DNA of 64,000 nucleotides from Burkholderiales bacterium (GTDB lineage Bacteria > Pseudomonadota > Gammaproteobacteria > Burkholderiales > Methylophilaceae), in contig JAURKY010000006.1 of the NCBI GenBank assembly GCA_030831475.1, positions 1 to 64,000 on the forward strand. Reading direction: 5' to 3'. Position numbers and translations under genes: made by a program. The notes below the pieces were generated by a model that had not been told where the DNA came from, did no database searches, and worked only from the letters and a program-made list of their open reading frames with translations. Within the stretch, counting starts at the first letter, position 1. Every line of letters begins with the position of its first letter. This document shows positions 43,245-55,003 of this stretch, piece after piece.

Positions 43245-43502
43245 TTATTTAGTGGATAAAATTTTATCAAGCTCACCTGAGTTATCAGCCTTGCGAAGAT
43301 CATCAAAGCCGCCAATATAGTGATCCTCAATAAAAATTTGCGGCACGGTTCTTTTTCCAGTCAACTCAATCATTTTTTCTAAAATCATAGGGTCTCGATC
43401 AACAAATACTTTTTCATGAATATCATAGCCTTTGTTCTTAAGCAGACGTTCAGCATTCATGCAATATGGGCAGTAATTGCTGGTATACATTTTAATTTTC
43501 AT
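43245..43502 (-). CDS. grxC: Glutaredoxin 3
   Basis: MYTSNYCPYCMNAERLLKNKG, TVPQIFIEDHYIGGFDDL. Confidence 0.95.
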   Translation of the reverse strand: MKIKMYTSNYCPYCMNAERLLKNKGYDIHEKVFVDRDPMILEKMIELTGKRTVPQIFIEDHYIGGFDDLRKADNSGELDKILSTK

Positions 43503-43918
43503 ATTTTTTTCTCTGAAGCCAATGGTAATTGGCCTTTAATCCACTGATCTAATCCACCCTCGATACTATACACTTTTTCCATGCCTATCTTTTGAAACAA
43601 ACTCAGTGCTTTTTCAGACCTGATCCCTTTTTGACAATAAAGAATAAGGTGCTTATTGGAATACTTTTTTAAAGTTTCAACATTCTTTTCAATCGATTCA
43701 TAAGGGATATTCTGCGCGTTAGCTATATGGCCAGAGGTATAATCATCTTCAGACCTAAGATCAATCAATGCGCAAGGATTGCGGTTCATCATTAATATGG
43801 CATCTTTGATAGTGAGGGATTTTGCGCCTGCCGAAAAAATTCTAGGAAAAAGCAAAAGGAATCCCGATAGAGCAATAATCAGTAATAAAAAAATATTTTC
43901 AAGTAAAAAATCAAGCAT
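43499..43918 (-). CDS. Membrane-anchored rhodanese-like protein (YibN-like)
   Basis: N-terminal TM; ALIDLRSEDDYTSGHIANAQNIPY, LILYCQKGIRSEKA. Confidence 0.92.
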   Translation of the reverse strand: MLDFLLENIFLLLIIALSGFLLLFPRIFSAGAKSLTIKDAILMMNRNPCALIDLRSEDDYTSGHIANAQNIPYESIEKNVETLKKYSNKHLILYCQKGIRSEKALSLFQKIGMEKVYSIEGGLDQWIKGQLPLASEKKI

Positions 43919-44003
43919 AAAAAACCTTTAATTTTTAATTAACAACATATATTTAAGAAAGACGCATTATAATTGAACATGAAATTAAAAAAAATATCCC
44001 GAA

Positions 44004-45542
44004 ATGAACAAAACACCTGTCGCTTTAATTATTTTTGATGGTTTTGGCCATAATGACTCCAATGAACACAATGCAATTGCTCAAGCAAAAATGCCTAATT
44101 GGGATACACTTAAAAACAATTACCCCAACACCTTGATTAATGCATCAGAATCTTTTGTTGGTCTTCCAAAAGGTCAAATGGGAAACTCTGAAGTCGGTCA
44201 TTTAAATATTGGTTCTGGAAGAGTGATTCATCAAGATTTGGAGAGAATTAATTTAAGTATTGAAAATGGTTCTTTTTTTAACAATCAATTATTGGTTGAT
44301 GCCATTGAAAAAACAATGAGTGAAGACAAGTCATTGCATATTTTTGGGCTTCTTTCAGATGGTGGCGTGCATAGCCATATCGGTCACTTTGATGCATTAT
44401 TAAAATATCTGGCATCTAAAAATCTTAAAAAGGTATTTATTCACGCCTTCCTTGATGGTCGAGATACACCTCCTAAAAGCGCCGAGAAATATTTAAAACA
44501 TATTGAAAGTACATGTAAACAATTTGGTTGTGGTGAGGTTGCATCAATATCAGGAAGATTTTACTCGATGGATCGTGATAAAAGATGGGATCGCACCCAA
44601 CAAGCCTATGAGTTATTAACTGAAGGTATTGCTGAATTTACCTCAAATACATCCCTTGATGCATTAAATATGGCCTATGATCGAGGTGAAAATGATGAGT
44701 TTGTTAAGCCCACAAAAATTAATACGAAACAAAATTCTTTATTAGCTGATGGTGATACGGTGGTTTTCATTAATTTTAGATCAGATCGTGCTCGTCAAAT
44801 TAGCGATGCGTTATTAAATGATGATTTTGCAGGATTTCATAGAAATCAAATTATAAGAAATCTAAATTATCTGACCCTCACTTTGTATGATCAAAAACAA
44901 AAAAAGGCAAAGCCATTATTTCTACCTATTGAAGTCAAAAATAGTCTAGGTGAGATAATGGAAAAAACAGGCAGGACCCAACTTAGAATTGCTGAAACAG
45001 AAAAATATCCTCACGTGACATTCTTTTTCAACGGGGGTGATGAGAGGGTATTTGATGGTGAAGATCGAATTCTTATACCGTCACCAAAAGTAAGTACCTA
45101 TGATTTAAAGCCTGAAATGAGTGCTTTTGAATTAACTGAAAAATTAATTGAAGCGATAGAGTCAAAAAAATATGACCTTATCATCTGTAATTTTGCCAAC
45201 GGTGATATGGTGGGGCATACTGGAGACCTTGTTGCAGCAATAAAAGCCGTTGAAGCCCTTGATCAATGTATAGGTAAAATTGCAGATGCCATCAAAAAGG
45301 TTGATGGGCATATGATTGTTACTGCTGATCATGGAAATGCTGAGCAAATGATGGATAACATCAATAATCAAACCCATACTCAACATACAACTAACCTAGT
45401 TCCCTTTCTATACATGGGCCGCAATGCAAGTCTAAAAAAAGAAGGTAAATTATCTGACATAGCGCCCTCAATTCTTACCATCATGAATGAATCGATCCCA
45501 AATGAGATGACTGGGGAGAACCTTATTACTTTCAATGATTAA
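44004..45542 (+). CDS. gpmI: 2,3-bisphosphoglycerate-independent phosphoglycerate mutase
   Basis: PVALIIFDGFGHN, MGNSEVGHLNIGSGRVIHQDLERI, FLDGRDTPPKSAEKYL, VTADHGNAEQM. Confidence 0.96.
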   Translation: MNKTPVALIIFDGFGHNDSNEHNAIAQAKMPNWDTLKNNYPNTLINASESFVGLPKGQMGNSEVGHLNIGSGRVIHQDLERINLSIENGSFFNNQLLVDAIEKTMSEDKSLHIFGLLSDGGVHSHIGHFDALLKYLASKNLKKVFIHAFLDGRDTPPKSAEKYLKHIESTCKQFGCGEVASISGRFYSMDRDKRWDRTQQAYELLTEGIAEFTSNTSLDALNMAYDRGENDEFVKPTKINTKQNSLLADGDTVVFINFRSDRARQISDALLNDDFAGFHRNQIIRNLNYLTLTLYDQKQKKAKPLFLPIEVKNSLGEIMEKTGRTQLRIAETEKYPHVTFFFNGGDERVFDGEDRILIPSPKVSTYDLKPEMSAFELTEKLIEAIESKKYDLIICNFANGDMVGHTGDLVAAIKAVEALDQCIGKIADAIKKVDGHMIVTADHGNAEQMMDNINNQTHTQHTTNLVPFLYMGRNASLKKEGKLSDIAPSILTIMNESIPNEMTGENLITFND

Positions 45543-46752
45543 CCCTGAGTTTAAGAAATTGAAAAGCGTTTTACTATTATCAATTTTATGTATCATTTTT
45601 AATTACCATGCCTATGCTGAAGGATCCATAGCTGACAATCAAGATGATCTAGAGGTGATACAAAAAAAAATAGATGTTCTCGATAATGAAATAAAAAAAA
45701 ATATCAAAACAAAGGAAGATCTATCATCCGAGTTAAAGAGAGAAGAGAAAAAAATCAGCAAATCAAAAAAAGAAATCTATAAAATAAATAGGCAATCCAA
45801 AAAAAATCAAAAAAAACTCAAAGAGCTTGAGCAAGAATTAAAAGAACTCAATGAGGAAATTACTGACAGAAGAGCTAATCTCACAGATCACTATTACCAA
45901 ATTTATACCCGTGGGAAACCAGGTTTTATTCAGATGATGATAGAAGGTGATAGTCCACATCAAATTTCAAGAGAGATGAATTACTTAAGTTACCTTGCAG
46001 TAGAACAAAATAATAATATTTTAGAAATAAAAGAAAAATATCAGGCTATTGATACAAATAAACAGGAAACATCAAAAACCATTGAAAAAATAAATGCTTT
46101 AAAAAAGAAACAAGAGAAAAAAAAGAGATTGCTCGAAAAACAAAAAAAAGAAAAAGATAAAGTCCTTAAAAAAATTGCCTCAACAATTAAAAGCCAAAAA
46201 AAAGAAAAAGAAAAACTTATTGAGGATGAAAAAAAACTTACTTCCTTAATCGAAAAACTAATCGAAAAATCAAAAATTCAGGCCCAGAAAAAAACAAAAA
46301 AAGAATCGATTCAGGCTGATAGTAAACACCTACCCGACAGTTCGCTTGATGATGTTAACTTCAAAAAACTTAAGAAGAAGCTAAGGCTTCCTGTAAAAGG
46401 AAAAATTATTCATGAATATGGAAAAAAACGTCCTGACACTGGTATTACATGGAAGGGGCTGTTTATTAAAGCCAATGAAGGTGATGAGGTGTATGCTGTT
46501 GCTAAAGGTAAGGTTGTCTTTGCAGATTGGCTGAGAGGTTTCGGAAATCTAATTATCCTAGATCACGGCGATGGCTACATGAGCCTTTATGGAAACAACG
46601 AGTCTATCATCGTCCAACAAGGCCTAATTGTCAAAGGTGGCGATGTCATTGCAACTGTGGGAAATAGTGGTGGGAATAGTTCAAATGGACTCTACTATGA
46701 ATTAAGGAAAAACAGTAAGCCATTCAACCCCCTTGCATGGACCAAGCTTTAA
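45535..46752 (+). CDS. envC: Murein hydrolase activator EnvC-like (M23 peptidase domain with coiled coil)
   Basis: Signal peptide, Lys-rich coiled coil, degenerate M23 domain GLFIKANEGDEVYAVAKGKVVFADWLRGFGNLIILDHGDGYMSLYGN. Confidence 0.92.
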   Translation: MINPEFKKLKSVLLLSILCIIFNYHAYAEGSIADNQDDLEVIQKKIDVLDNEIKKNIKTKEDLSSELKREEKKISKSKKEIYKINRQSKKNQKKLKELEQELKELNEEITDRRANLTDHYYQIYTRGKPGFIQMMIEGDSPHQISREMNYLSYLAVEQNNNILEIKEKYQAIDTNKQETSKTIEKINALKKKQEKKKRLLEKQKKEKDKVLKKIASTIKSQKKEKEKLIEDEKKLTSLIEKLIEKSKIQAQKKTKKESIQADSKHLPDSSLDDVNFKKLKKKLRLPVKGKIIHEYGKKRPDTGITWKGLFIKANEGDEVYAVAKGKVVFADWLRGFGNLIILDHGDGYMSLYGNNESIIVQQGLIVKGGDVIATVGNSGGNSSNGLYYELRKNSKPFNPLAWTKL

Positions 46753-46756
46753 ACTA

Positions 46757-47176
46757 CTAGTCACCTATATAGTGTAAAGCAATCTTTCGACTAAAATCGT
46801 GATATCGATGCTCAAACACAAAGAGTCCCTGCCATGTGCCGAGTTTAATTTGGCCCTGTTGAATAGGAACTGAAAGCTGGGTTTGAGTCAGAGCCGTTCT
46901 AATATGCGCAGGCATGTCATCCTGGCCTTCCGTGGTATGAATAAAGTGAGGGTCCCCATCCACAACAAGTCTTGAAAAAAAATTCTCCATATCAATTAAT
47001 ACATCTGGATCATAATTTTCATTGACCATCAGGCTCGCAGAGGTATGTAGGATATTCATAGTCAGCAGTCCATTCATAAGACTTTCATTTTGAATCCAAC
47101 TTTTTACCTCAAGGGTGATGTCATATAAGCCTCGACCCTTTGTTTTTTTTGATATTTCGCTAAACAACTGCCTCAT
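46757..47176 (-). CDS. yjbQ: YjbQ family protein (UPF0047)
   Basis: TSASLMVNENYDPDVLIDMENFF, HIRTALTQTQLSVPIQQGQIKLGTWQGLFVFEHR. Confidence 0.9.
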   Translation of the reverse strand: MRQLFSEISKKTKGRGLYDITLEVKSWIQNESLMNGLLTMNILHTSASLMVNENYDPDVLIDMENFFSRLVVDGDPHFIHTTEGQDDMPAHIRTALTQTQLSVPIQQGQIKLGTWQGLFVFEHRYHDFSRKIALHYIGD

Positions 47177-47179
47177 AAC

Positions 47180-47815
47180 TCAATCCTCGTTTGCATAACG
47201 TTGTTCAAACCATGGATCTGCATCATTATGATAGCCCCTAACCTCCCAAAAACCAGGGCGATCATCCTTATGAATTTCTATGGCTTTAATCCATTTGGCA
47301 CTTTTCCATGCATAACGTTTGGGCACAACAATTCTGGCTGGTCCACCATGCTCCTTTGCTAAGGATTTTCCATCCAATTGGAATGCTAATAAAACATCAT
47401 GGTCCAAAAGACACTTAACAGGTAAGTTGGTTGTATAGCCATCATAGCTATGAAATGTTACATAATGATTTAAATCAATAATACCGACACCGTTAAATAA
47501 ATCACTTAGGCGAACTCCTCCCCAATTAACATCAAATTTACTCCAGTGTGTTACGCAATGAAAATCTGATACATCGACTACAAATGGTAATTGTTTTAAA
47601 TCTTCGAAATTAAAACTGCGTTCATTCTCAACCTCACCATAAATATGAAGCGACCAATTCTCAAAAGTAACATCAGGTAAAATACCTAAATCTAGTACAG
47701 GGAATTTTTCTGTCAAAGTTTGTCCTGAAGGCAGTCGATTAAAATCAATTGGAGTATTTTTATTCTGCCCCCTTTTTGCAATTTTTATTTTTTCTTCAAT
47801 GTTTTTTTTGTTCAC
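47180..47815 (-). CDS. Sulfite oxidase-like molybdopterin-dependent oxidoreductase
   Basis: FHCVTHWSKFDVNWGGVRLSDLF, LAKEHGGPARIVVPKRYAWKSAKWIKAIE. Confidence 0.9.
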   Translation of the reverse strand: MNKKNIEEKIKIAKRGQNKNTPIDFNRLPSGQTLTEKFPVLDLGILPDVTFENWSLHIYGEVENERSFNFEDLKQLPFVVDVSDFHCVTHWSKFDVNWGGVRLSDLFNGVGIIDLNHYVTFHSYDGYTTNLPVKCLLDHDVLLAFQLDGKSLAKEHGGPARIVVPKRYAWKSAKWIKAIEIHKDDRPGFWEVRGYHNDADPWFEQRYANED

Positions 47816-48266
47816 GCCAATCCTGATATATATCTAAAAATAATAAAAAAACTCCAAAAGAGATTGCAACATCAGCAACATTAAACGCAGGCCAATAATA
47901 TTGCTGATAATGAAAGTAAATAAAATCTATCACATAACCAAAGAGAACGCGGTCAACTAAATTTCCGAATGCCCCCGCAAGAATAAACATAAGTGCAAAG
48001 CTAATGATTCTATTTGATAAATTTTTTTTGATTAGGTAGGGTAAGATACATACAGCAATAACAGATACTAAGATTAAAAAATACCTCTGCCAACCCCCAG
48101 CATCATGTAAAAAACTAAATGCTGCTCCCTCATTTTGAAGATAAATAATTTTTAAAAAAGGAAAGATCTGATAAGACGCGTAAAGGTCAAAGTTTTGAAC
48201 AATCAAAAATTTTGTAATCTGATCTAGAACAATGATCAAAATAATATACGGTAAAAACCTAAGCAT
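47796..48266 (-). CDS. lspA: Lipoprotein signal peptidase
   Basis: [65 protein letters not shown] start at 48266 preferred over track 48374. Confidence 0.95.
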   Translation of the reverse strand: MLRFLPYIILIIVLDQITKFLIVQNFDLYASYQIFPFLKIIYLQNEGAAFSFLHDAGGWQRYFLILVSVIAVCILPYLIKKNLSNRIISFALMFILAGAFGNLVDRVLFGYVIDFIYFHYQQYYWPAFNVADVAISFGVFLLFLDIYQDWREQKKH

Positions 48267-51024
48267 AAGATCTTGCTTCACCGTTACCGTATAAGTTATC
48301 TTCGCATCTTGAACATATCGTTGGATGTTTTTTGCTAACACCCACGGAACCGGAATAATGCCAGCATCGATCACACTTTTGATCTGATGAAGGCTGAACT
48401 GTAATTACGGTCTCATTAGCCTCTTCAATCTCAACACTTGAGGTGATGAAAATAAATTTAAGCTCATCTTTCATAGCTAATACTTTATTAAAATCTTCTT
48501 TAATCAACTTAAGATGAATTCGTGCCTGAAGTGAGGAGCCAATTTTTCCAGCCTCTCTTTGTTCTTCAATTTTCTTATTTACTTGCGCCCTCAAATCTAA
48601 TAAATATGCCCATACTTTTAATTGATGATCTGAAAGATGATGATTAGGGATTTCATACCAATAATCCTCGAATACAGAAGACTTGGCTTTTTTATTAATG
48701 ATCTCCCAAAGCTCGTGTGCGGTAAAACTTAATATCGGAGCCAAAAGCCTAATCAAACTTTGGCTAATATGATACAAAGCATTTTGAGCAGAGCGTCTGG
48801 ATTGACCAGCTTCAGCCGTCGTATAGAGACGATCTTTTAATATGTCTAAATAAAAACCTCCAAGATACTCTGAGCAATAACTAACCAGTTTCTGAATAGC
48901 AAGATAGAATTCAAAATGATCATAATCATAAAGAATTTCATCTTGTAATTGCTTAGCAGAGAAAAGTGCAAATCGATCAATTTCGATTAAATCTTGAGTC
49001 TCTATTTTCATAGACTCATAATCAAAATCATCAAGATTTGCACATAAAAATCTGAGCGTATTTCTAATCCTTCTATAGCCATCAGCAACTCGTTTAATAA
49101 TTTCATCTGAAATATTAAGCTCACCTGAATAGTCGGTAGATGCAACCCAAAGTCTCAATATATCAGCACCATATTGATCCATGATTTTTTGAGGTGAAAT
49201 AACATTGCCTTTAGATTTGCTCATTTTGTAGCCTTGACCATCTACAACAAATCCATGGGTAAGTAATGCCTTGTAGGGAGCTTTACCATTCATTGCGCAG
49301 CTAGTAAGTAAACTCGACTGAAACCATCCACGATGTTGATCCGAGCCCTCAAGGTAAAGATCAGCAGGAGACTCAAGAGCATCTCGACGTTTAATCACGG
49401 ACTCATGAGTCGTGCCAGAATCAAACCATACATCCAAAGTATCTGAGGCCTTAATGTATTTTTCTGAATCTACACCTAAAAATTCGGTTACATCTAATTC
49501 AAACCATGCATCCATGCCATCTTTTTCAATTTTGTTTGCAATAATTTCAAAAAACTTGGTTGACTCAGGATGGGGTTTTTCGGTCTCTTTATCAATAAAG
49601 ATTGTGATAGGAACCCCCCAGTTTCTCTGCCTTGAAACACACCAGTCAGGTCTATTCTTAATCATCGACTCGAGCCGAGTTCGTCCCCAACTAGGATAAA
49701 AATGTGTCTCTTTCACCGCCTTATTTGCTAAATCTCTTAGAGACTTTTTATCTTGATTCTGATTTTGCATACCAATAAACCACTGTTGTGTTGCTCTGAA
49801 AATAATAGGTGTTTTATGTCGCCAACAGTGGGGGTAGCTATGTTTAAATGCTTGTTGGAAAAGTAAGGACCCTTGCTTATCCAGTAGACCAATAATCAAT
49901 TGATTTGCCTTCCAAACAGTTTTCCCCTCAACAAAGGGAGTACTTTTTTTAAAGACTCCCCTGCCATCGACAGGGTTATCAATAGGCAGGTTATATTTTA
50001 CTCCGACTAAATAATCATCAAGACCATGCGCGGGGGCAGTATGGACAAGGCCCGTACCTGTCTCGGTTGTCACGTGATCACCACATACAATAGGAACGTT
50101 TTTATTTAAAAAGGGATGTATGAAATATAAATGCTCTAATTCCAAGCCCTTAATTAGAAAAAGCTCCTTGAAGGCAACATCGTATTTTTCAGAAACGGTT
50201 TTTGCCAAATCTTTTGCAACAATGAAAACTTTATCTCTAGCCTGGTAAAAACCATAATCTAATTCTGGATTCACGCAAATCGCTTCATTGGCAGGAAGTG
50301 TCCAGGGTGTTGTGGTCCATATGATTGCATAGATTTTATGTTTAGAAAAAGTATCTTTTAATGGATGATCATCTGTTAATTGCGCTACCTCAAAGGCTAC
50401 ATCAATGGCGGAGGAAGTTTTATCCTCGTACTCTACTTCTGCTTCAGCTAGTGCTGAACCGCAATCAGAACACCAATGAACTGGTTTGCTGCCCTGATAC
50501 AAAAAACCATTTTCAAAAATTTTACCTAGTGATCGAACAATATCAGCCTCTGTTGCTCTATCCAAAGTAAGGTATGGATTGTCCCAGTCCCCAAAAACAC
50601 CCAGTCTTTGAAAGTCATTTTTTTGTCTCTTGACCTGCTCTAGGGCATAAGCTCGACATAAGTCTCTAAATTTTTTTGGCTCAAGATTTTTACCATGCAT
50701 TTTTTCAATGACAAGCTCAATCGGCAGTCCATGACAATCCCAACCAGGAATATAAGAAGCATCAAAACCGGAAAGTGTTTTAGATTTAATAATAAAATCT
50801 TTTAAGATTTTATTGACTGCATGGCCAATGTGAATATCGCCATTAGCATAAGGGGGTCCATCATGTAATGTAAATTTCTTTTGATTCTTTCTAGAAGCTC
50901 TGATTGATTGATAGATATTTTTTTTGTTCCAATCATTGAGCCAACCAGGCTCTCTTTTGGCCAAATCCCCCCTCATAGGAAAACTTGTATCTGGTAAATT
51001 TAACTTATATTTCTTGTCACTCAT
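48259..51024 (-). CDS. ileS: Isoleucyl-tRNA synthetase
   Basis: [53 protein letters not shown]-terminal [12 protein letters not shown]...CSRC zinc motif. Confidence 0.97.
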   Translation of the reverse strand: MSDKKYKLNLPDTSFPMRGDLAKREPGWLNDWNKKNIYQSIRASRKNQKKFTLHDGPPYANGDIHIGHAVNKILKDFIIKSKTLSGFDASYIPGWDCHGLPIELVIEKMHGKNLEPKKFRDLCRAYALEQVKRQKNDFQRLGVFGDWDNPYLTLDRATEADIVRSLGKIFENGFLYQGSKPVHWCSDCGSALAEAEVEYEDKTSSAIDVAFEVAQLTDDHPLKDTFSKHKIYAIIWTTTPWTLPANEAICVNPELDYGFYQARDKVFIVAKDLAKTVSEKYDVAFKELFLIKGLELEHLYFIHPFLNKNVPIVCGDHVTTETGTGLVHTAPAHGLDDYLVGVKYNLPIDNPVDGRGVFKKSTPFVEGKTVWKANQLIIGLLDKQGSLLFQQAFKHSYPHCWRHKTPIIFRATQQWFIGMQNQNQDKKSLRDLANKAVKETHFYPSWGRTRLESMIKNRPDWCVSRQRNWGVPITIFIDKETEKPHPESTKFFEIIANKIEKDGMDAWFELDVTEFLGVDSEKYIKASDTLDVWFDSGTTHESVIKRRDALESPADLYLEGSDQHRGWFQSSLLTSCAMNGKAPYKALLTHGFVVDGQGYKMSKSKGNVISPQKIMDQYGADILRLWVASTDYSGELNISDEIIKRVADGYRRIRNTLRFLCANLDDFDYESMKIETQDLIEIDRFALFSAKQLQDEILYDYDHFEFYLAIQKLVSYCSEYLGGFYLDILKDRLYTTAEAGQSRRSAQNALYHISQSLIRLLAPILSFTAHELWEIINKKAKSSVFEDYWYEIPNHHLSDHQLKVWAYLLDLRAQVNKKIEEQREAGKIGSSLQARIHLKLIKEDFNKVLAMKDELKFIFITSSVEIEEANETVITVQPSSDQKCDRCWHYSGSVGVSKKHPTICSRCEDNLYGNGEARSYA

Positions 51025-51910
51025 GCTTGAAAAAACTTTCTGCCTTATCTACATCCAAAGTAATTTGTTGCTTTAACTCATCTATTGTCTTAAATTTTTT
51101 TTCATCTCTAATTTTTTGTAAGAATGTGACATGAACGTGCTTGCCGTAAATATCTTTTGAAAAATTAAAAATATGGACTTCTAAGTTAAGCTTTTCTGCT
51201 CCTCCAATGGTGGGCCTTGTTCCTAAATTAGCGATGCCATTAAAATTGTCTAATTTTACAGCAAAGACTCCTCTTAATGGGGGCCTCTCATGAAACATAT
51301 GAATATTTGCAGTGGGAAACCCAATCTCTCGCCCACGCTTATCTCCGTGAGTCACTTTACCGGAGATTACAAAAGGTCGTCCTAGCAGCGCTTGGACCTC
51401 ATTAAAATTAGCGTTAGAAAGAGCCTCTCTCACCCGTGTACTTGATACTCTGGAATTTCCTAATTGAATTTCGGTGGCAACTGTTACCATAATTCCAGCT
51501 TCTATGAAATCTTTTAATGAGCCCACTCTATTTTTACCAAACCTAAAATCCTCACCCAAAACAAGTAACTTAACCTGTAAATTTTCTTTTAAAATTTTCA
51601 AAAAATCACCGGCCGTTAAATTTGCAAATAATTCATCAAAGCGAATGACATGGACATGATCAATACCTTTGCTCTCAAAGAATTCTAATTTCTCTCTCAG
51701 GCTGATGATTCTTGATGGGGCTTCATTTGGTTGGAAAAATTCTCTAGGGTGAGGCTCAAAAGTCATTAACGCAGATTGCATGCCCTTATCTTTCGATAAT
51801 TCGATCACCTGATTTATTAAAGATTGATGACCCAAATGAATCCCATCATAGTTACCTATGGTCATAACGCATGGTTTTTTTTGACTTTCAAAATGACGAA
51901 AAACTTCCAT
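51017..51910 (-). CDS. ribF: Bifunctional riboflavin kinase/FAD synthetase
   Basis: [48 protein letters not shown]. Confidence 0.96.
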   Translation of the reverse strand: MEVFRHFESQKKPCVMTIGNYDGIHLGHQSLINQVIELSKDKGMQSALMTFEPHPREFFQPNEAPSRIISLREKLEFFESKGIDHVHVIRFDELFANLTAGDFLKILKENLQVKLLVLGEDFRFGKNRVGSLKDFIEAGIMVTVATEIQLGNSRVSSTRVREALSNANFNEVQALLGRPFVISGKVTHGDKRGREIGFPTANIHMFHERPPLRGVFAVKLDNFNGIANLGTRPTIGGAEKLNLEVHIFNFSKDIYGKHVHVTFLQKIRDEKKFKTIDELKQQITLDVDKAESFFKHE

Positions 51911-51913
51911 TGT

Positions 51914-53452
51914 CTAATGATTGCTTTCTTTAAATAAAGCTTTAAGATTAATTCCAAATATTTTTAAAGAGGCAAAATAAATAAGTGCTCCAACAGTTAT
52001 TAATATAAAAAGATTTTGTATTTTTTGTACAAAAGAATACGAAGTCCAAAGCCCAATGTCACCTCGATAAAAAATTAAGAATATAGCTAAAAGAATTACA
52101 GCACCTAAAATTTTCAACAAAAAAACAGCCCAGCCTGAATCTAATTGAAAAAATTTTTGCTTTTGAAGATAAAAGTAAAGTAAACCTGCATTAATGCATG
52201 CCCCTAAACCAATGGCAAGTGCTAATCCTGCATGTTTAAGAAAACCAATAAAAACTAAATTCATGAATTGGGTGCACAGCAGAGTAAAAAGTGCAATTTT
52301 TACAGGTGTCTTAATATTTTGTTGGGCGTAAAAGGCAGGTGCAAGAACTTTGACAAGAATTAAACCGATCAGGCCAACACTATAGGCCATGACCGCATAG
52401 TGAGTCATGGTTACATCATGTGCTGTAAAGGCGCCATAATAAAATAATGTTGAAATCAAAGGGACTGACAATATAAAAAGAGCCACTGCGGCAGGAGCGG
52501 CAAAGATAATTGCCAGCCTTAATCCCCAATTAAGCAACTTTGAGTATTCATGAACATTGCTTCCAGAAAAGCTTTTTGAAAGGTTGGGCAGTAATATTGT
52601 ACTCAAAGCAACGCCTAACACCCCCACAGGAAATTCCATCAGCCTATCAGCATAATAGAGCCATGAAACGCTTCCAGAAGCCAAAAAAGATGCAAAAATA
52701 GTATTTATAAGAAGTGATATCTGTGTAATGGATACGCCAATGACTGCAGGGCCCATTAACTTTAAAATCCTCCAAATGCCTTCATCCTTAAAATCAATGT
52801 TTAAATTAGGAATGAAACCAATTTTCTTTAAAAAGGGTACCTGAAAAAAAAGTTGTAATACGCCACCTAAAAATACTGCCCATGCGAGGACATAGACTGG
52901 TTGATCAAAATGGTGGGAAAAAAATATGGCGCCAATAATAAATGATAGATTGAGCCATACGGGGGTGAATGCTGGCACAAAAAACTTACCGTAAGTATTA
53001 AGAACACCTCCGGCAAAAGACACTAAAGAGATAAAAATAATGTAAGGAAAGGTAATTCGCAACAAATCAACGGTTAATTCAAATTTAGTGGGATTATCAA
53101 TAAACCCTGGTGCGCTGACATAGACGATCCATGGCGCTGCAAAGACGCCTAAAACAGTTATAAGGACCAAAAATAATCCAAGTAGTGTGGCTACCTTACT
53201 AACTAAAATTGATACATCACGCTCGCTTCTTTGGGTTTTATATTCACTTAGAATCGGAATAAATGCTTGAGTAAAAGCACCTTCAGCAGAAATTCTTCTC
53301 AATAGATTGGGTATTTTAAATGCAACAAAAAAAGCATCTGTTGCAAAACCAGCCCCAAAGATTCTTGCAATAATACTATCCCTCAAAAAACCAAGAATTC
53401 TTGAGAGAAACGTCATGCTGCCTACGCCAAAAAGTGTTTTAAATAGCTTCAT
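51914..53452 (-). CDS. murJ: Lipid II flippase MurJ (MviN)
   Basis: SMTFLSRILGFLRDSIIARIFGAGFATDAFFVAFKIPNLLRRISAEGAFTQAFIP; polytopic. Confidence 0.96.
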   Translation of the reverse strand: MKLFKTLFGVGSMTFLSRILGFLRDSIIARIFGAGFATDAFFVAFKIPNLLRRISAEGAFTQAFIPILSEYKTQRSERDVSILVSKVATLLGLFLVLITVLGVFAAPWIVYVSAPGFIDNPTKFELTVDLLRITFPYIIFISLVSFAGGVLNTYGKFFVPAFTPVWLNLSFIIGAIFFSHHFDQPVYVLAWAVFLGGVLQLFFQVPFLKKIGFIPNLNIDFKDEGIWRILKLMGPAVIGVSITQISLLINTIFASFLASGSVSWLYYADRLMEFPVGVLGVALSTILLPNLSKSFSGSNVHEYSKLLNWGLRLAIIFAAPAAVALFILSVPLISTLFYYGAFTAHDVTMTHYAVMAYSVGLIGLILVKVLAPAFYAQQNIKTPVKIALFTLLCTQFMNLVFIGFLKHAGLALAIGLGACINAGLLYFYLQKQKFFQLDSGWAVFLLKILGAVILLAIFLIFYRGDIGLWTSYSFVQKIQNLFILITVGALIYFASLKIFGINLKALFKESNH

Positions 53453-53523
53453 TTAGTTGAAATTCTATCATGCTAACTTATCTAATTAATTTCTTGATTC
53501 AACCAAATAGATGGACTAATGAC

Positions 53524-53552
53524 TTGAATTAAAGTCAGGAAATCGATAGAAT
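53524..53552 (+). promoter_or_regulatory. Sigma70 promoter for rpsT
   Basis: TTGAAT (53524-53529), 17 bp, TAGAAT (53547-53552). Confidence 0.65.
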
Positions 53553-53583
53553 ACGTGGTTGAAAATTTTAAGGAAGTTTACAC

Positions 53584-53844
53584 ATGGCAAATACAGCACA
53601 AACAATAAAACGTGCGAGACAGAACGATGCAAGAAGAGCGCATAATGCAAGCCAGAAGTCTGCTTTTAGAACAGCAATTAAAAAAATTGCCAAAGCTATT
53701 CAAGGTGGTGACAAGAAAACGGCTCAAGAAACATTCAATCAAAACGTTTCTATAATTGATCGTATTGCAGATAAAAAGATTGTTCACAAGAACAAAGCTG
53801 CACGTCATAAGTCTAGACTTAATACAGCTATTAAAGCCTTATAA
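53584..53844 (+). CDS. rpsT: 30S ribosomal protein S20
   Basis: [35 protein letters not shown]. Confidence 0.97.
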   Translation: MANTAQTIKRARQNDARRAHNASQKSAFRTAIKKIAKAIQGGDKKTAQETFNQNVSIIDRIADKKIVHKNKAARHKSRLNTAIKAL

Positions 53845-53848
53845 TTAT

Positions 53849-53878
53849 AATGCTCCCAAGTTTAACTTAGGAGCATTT
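53849..53878. terminator. Bidirectional terminator between convergent rpsT and purK
   Basis: aatgctcccaag / cttaggagcatt inverted repeat with one mismatch; overlaps the last purK codons. Confidence 0.75.
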
Positions 53879-54998
53879 CTTTAGTTTTAAACGCCAACTG
53901 CTTAATTTTTTCAGGATCATCGCCTAAAACGGTATAATGCCCCATTTTTCTCCCTCTTCTAGGTTCTTTTTTTCCGTAGAGATGTAACTTAATCGATTCA
54001 TCCTTAATATTATTGAATGCAGGATTAATTTGGCTATCGCCCCTAAACCAAACATCGCCTAGGAGATTGATCATTCTAGAATTATGAATTAATTTAGGCT
54101 GCTTAAGTTTCATCCCAGTCAAAGCCCTTACCTGAAGATCGAATTGACTATAATCGCAAGCATCAATAGAAAAATGGCCTGAATTATGAGGTCTTGGGGC
54201 AATTTCATTAACATACACATGATTTTGACATACAAAAAATTCAACCGCCATGACACCAATATAATCAAGCGCTGATGATAGGCGATCAGCAATCTTAAGT
54301 GTTTCATCATAAATTTCTTGATTAACTTCTGCTGGAATAATAGAGGTATCTAAAATACCATTGATATGTTGATTTTCAACAAGTGGATAAAACACCTTTT
54401 CGTCATTATTAGATCTTGCTAGCACAACTGAAACCTCAGTATCTAAATTTATTTTTTTTTCCAGAACACAGGGAGCATTTTTAAATTTCGTAAAGGCTTT
54501 TTCAAGCTCTTCCTTATTGTTAACGTGTATCTGGCCTTTTCCGTCGTAACCAAACTGAGCAATCTTTAAAATGGCTGGGAATATGGATAATTCAACCTTT
54601 TGAAGGTCATCCAAATTGGAAATAATTATAAAATCACCTACAGGAAAATCATTCTCTTTCAAAAAAGACTTTTCCAAGATTCGATTTTGAACAATTGAAA
54701 CAGCTTTTGAACTAGGGCGTACTGTAAGATCTTTTTCAAGAAACTGCAGTGTTTGAGCAGGAATATTTTCGAACTCAGTCGAGACATAGTCACAAGAATC
54801 GATAATTTGCCTTAATGCTTGCTCATCATCATAGGAAGCACAAAGATGGTTATCTGCAATTTGTCCAGCTGGGCTATTAGGGTCCGGGTCGAGAACTAAA
54901 ACTTTATAACCTAATTTTTGAGCAGACATGACAAAAAAACGGCCTAATTGACCGCCGCCAAGCATTGCTAGAGTGTTGGATAAATTTTCCTTAGTCAC
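53862..54998 (-). CDS. purK: N5-carboxyaminoimidazole ribonucleotide synthase
   Basis: AMLGGGQLGRFFVMSAQKLGYKVLVLDPDPNSPAGQIAD, VNEIAPRPHNSGHFSIDAC. Confidence 0.96.
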   Translation of the reverse strand: MTKENLSNTLAMLGGGQLGRFFVMSAQKLGYKVLVLDPDPNSPAGQIADNHLCASYDDEQALRQIIDSCDYVSTEFENIPAQTLQFLEKDLTVRPSSKAVSIVQNRILEKSFLKENDFPVGDFIIISNLDDLQKVELSIFPAILKIAQFGYDGKGQIHVNNKEELEKAFTKFKNAPCVLEKKINLDTEVSVVLARSNNDEKVFYPLVENQHINGILDTSIIPAEVNQEIYDETLKIADRLSSALDYIGVMAVEFFVCQNHVYVNEIAPRPHNSGHFSIDACDYSQFDLQVRALTGMKLKQPKLIHNSRMINLLGDVWFRGDSQINPAFNNIKDESIKLHLYGKKEPRRGRKMGHYTVLGDDPEKIKQLAFKTKEMLLS

Positions 54999-55003
54999 TT
55001 AAG

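Noticed and set aside
49412-49699. 95-aa plus-strand ORF inside ileS
   Set aside because: Antisense shadow of a conserved aminoacyl-tRNA synthetase.
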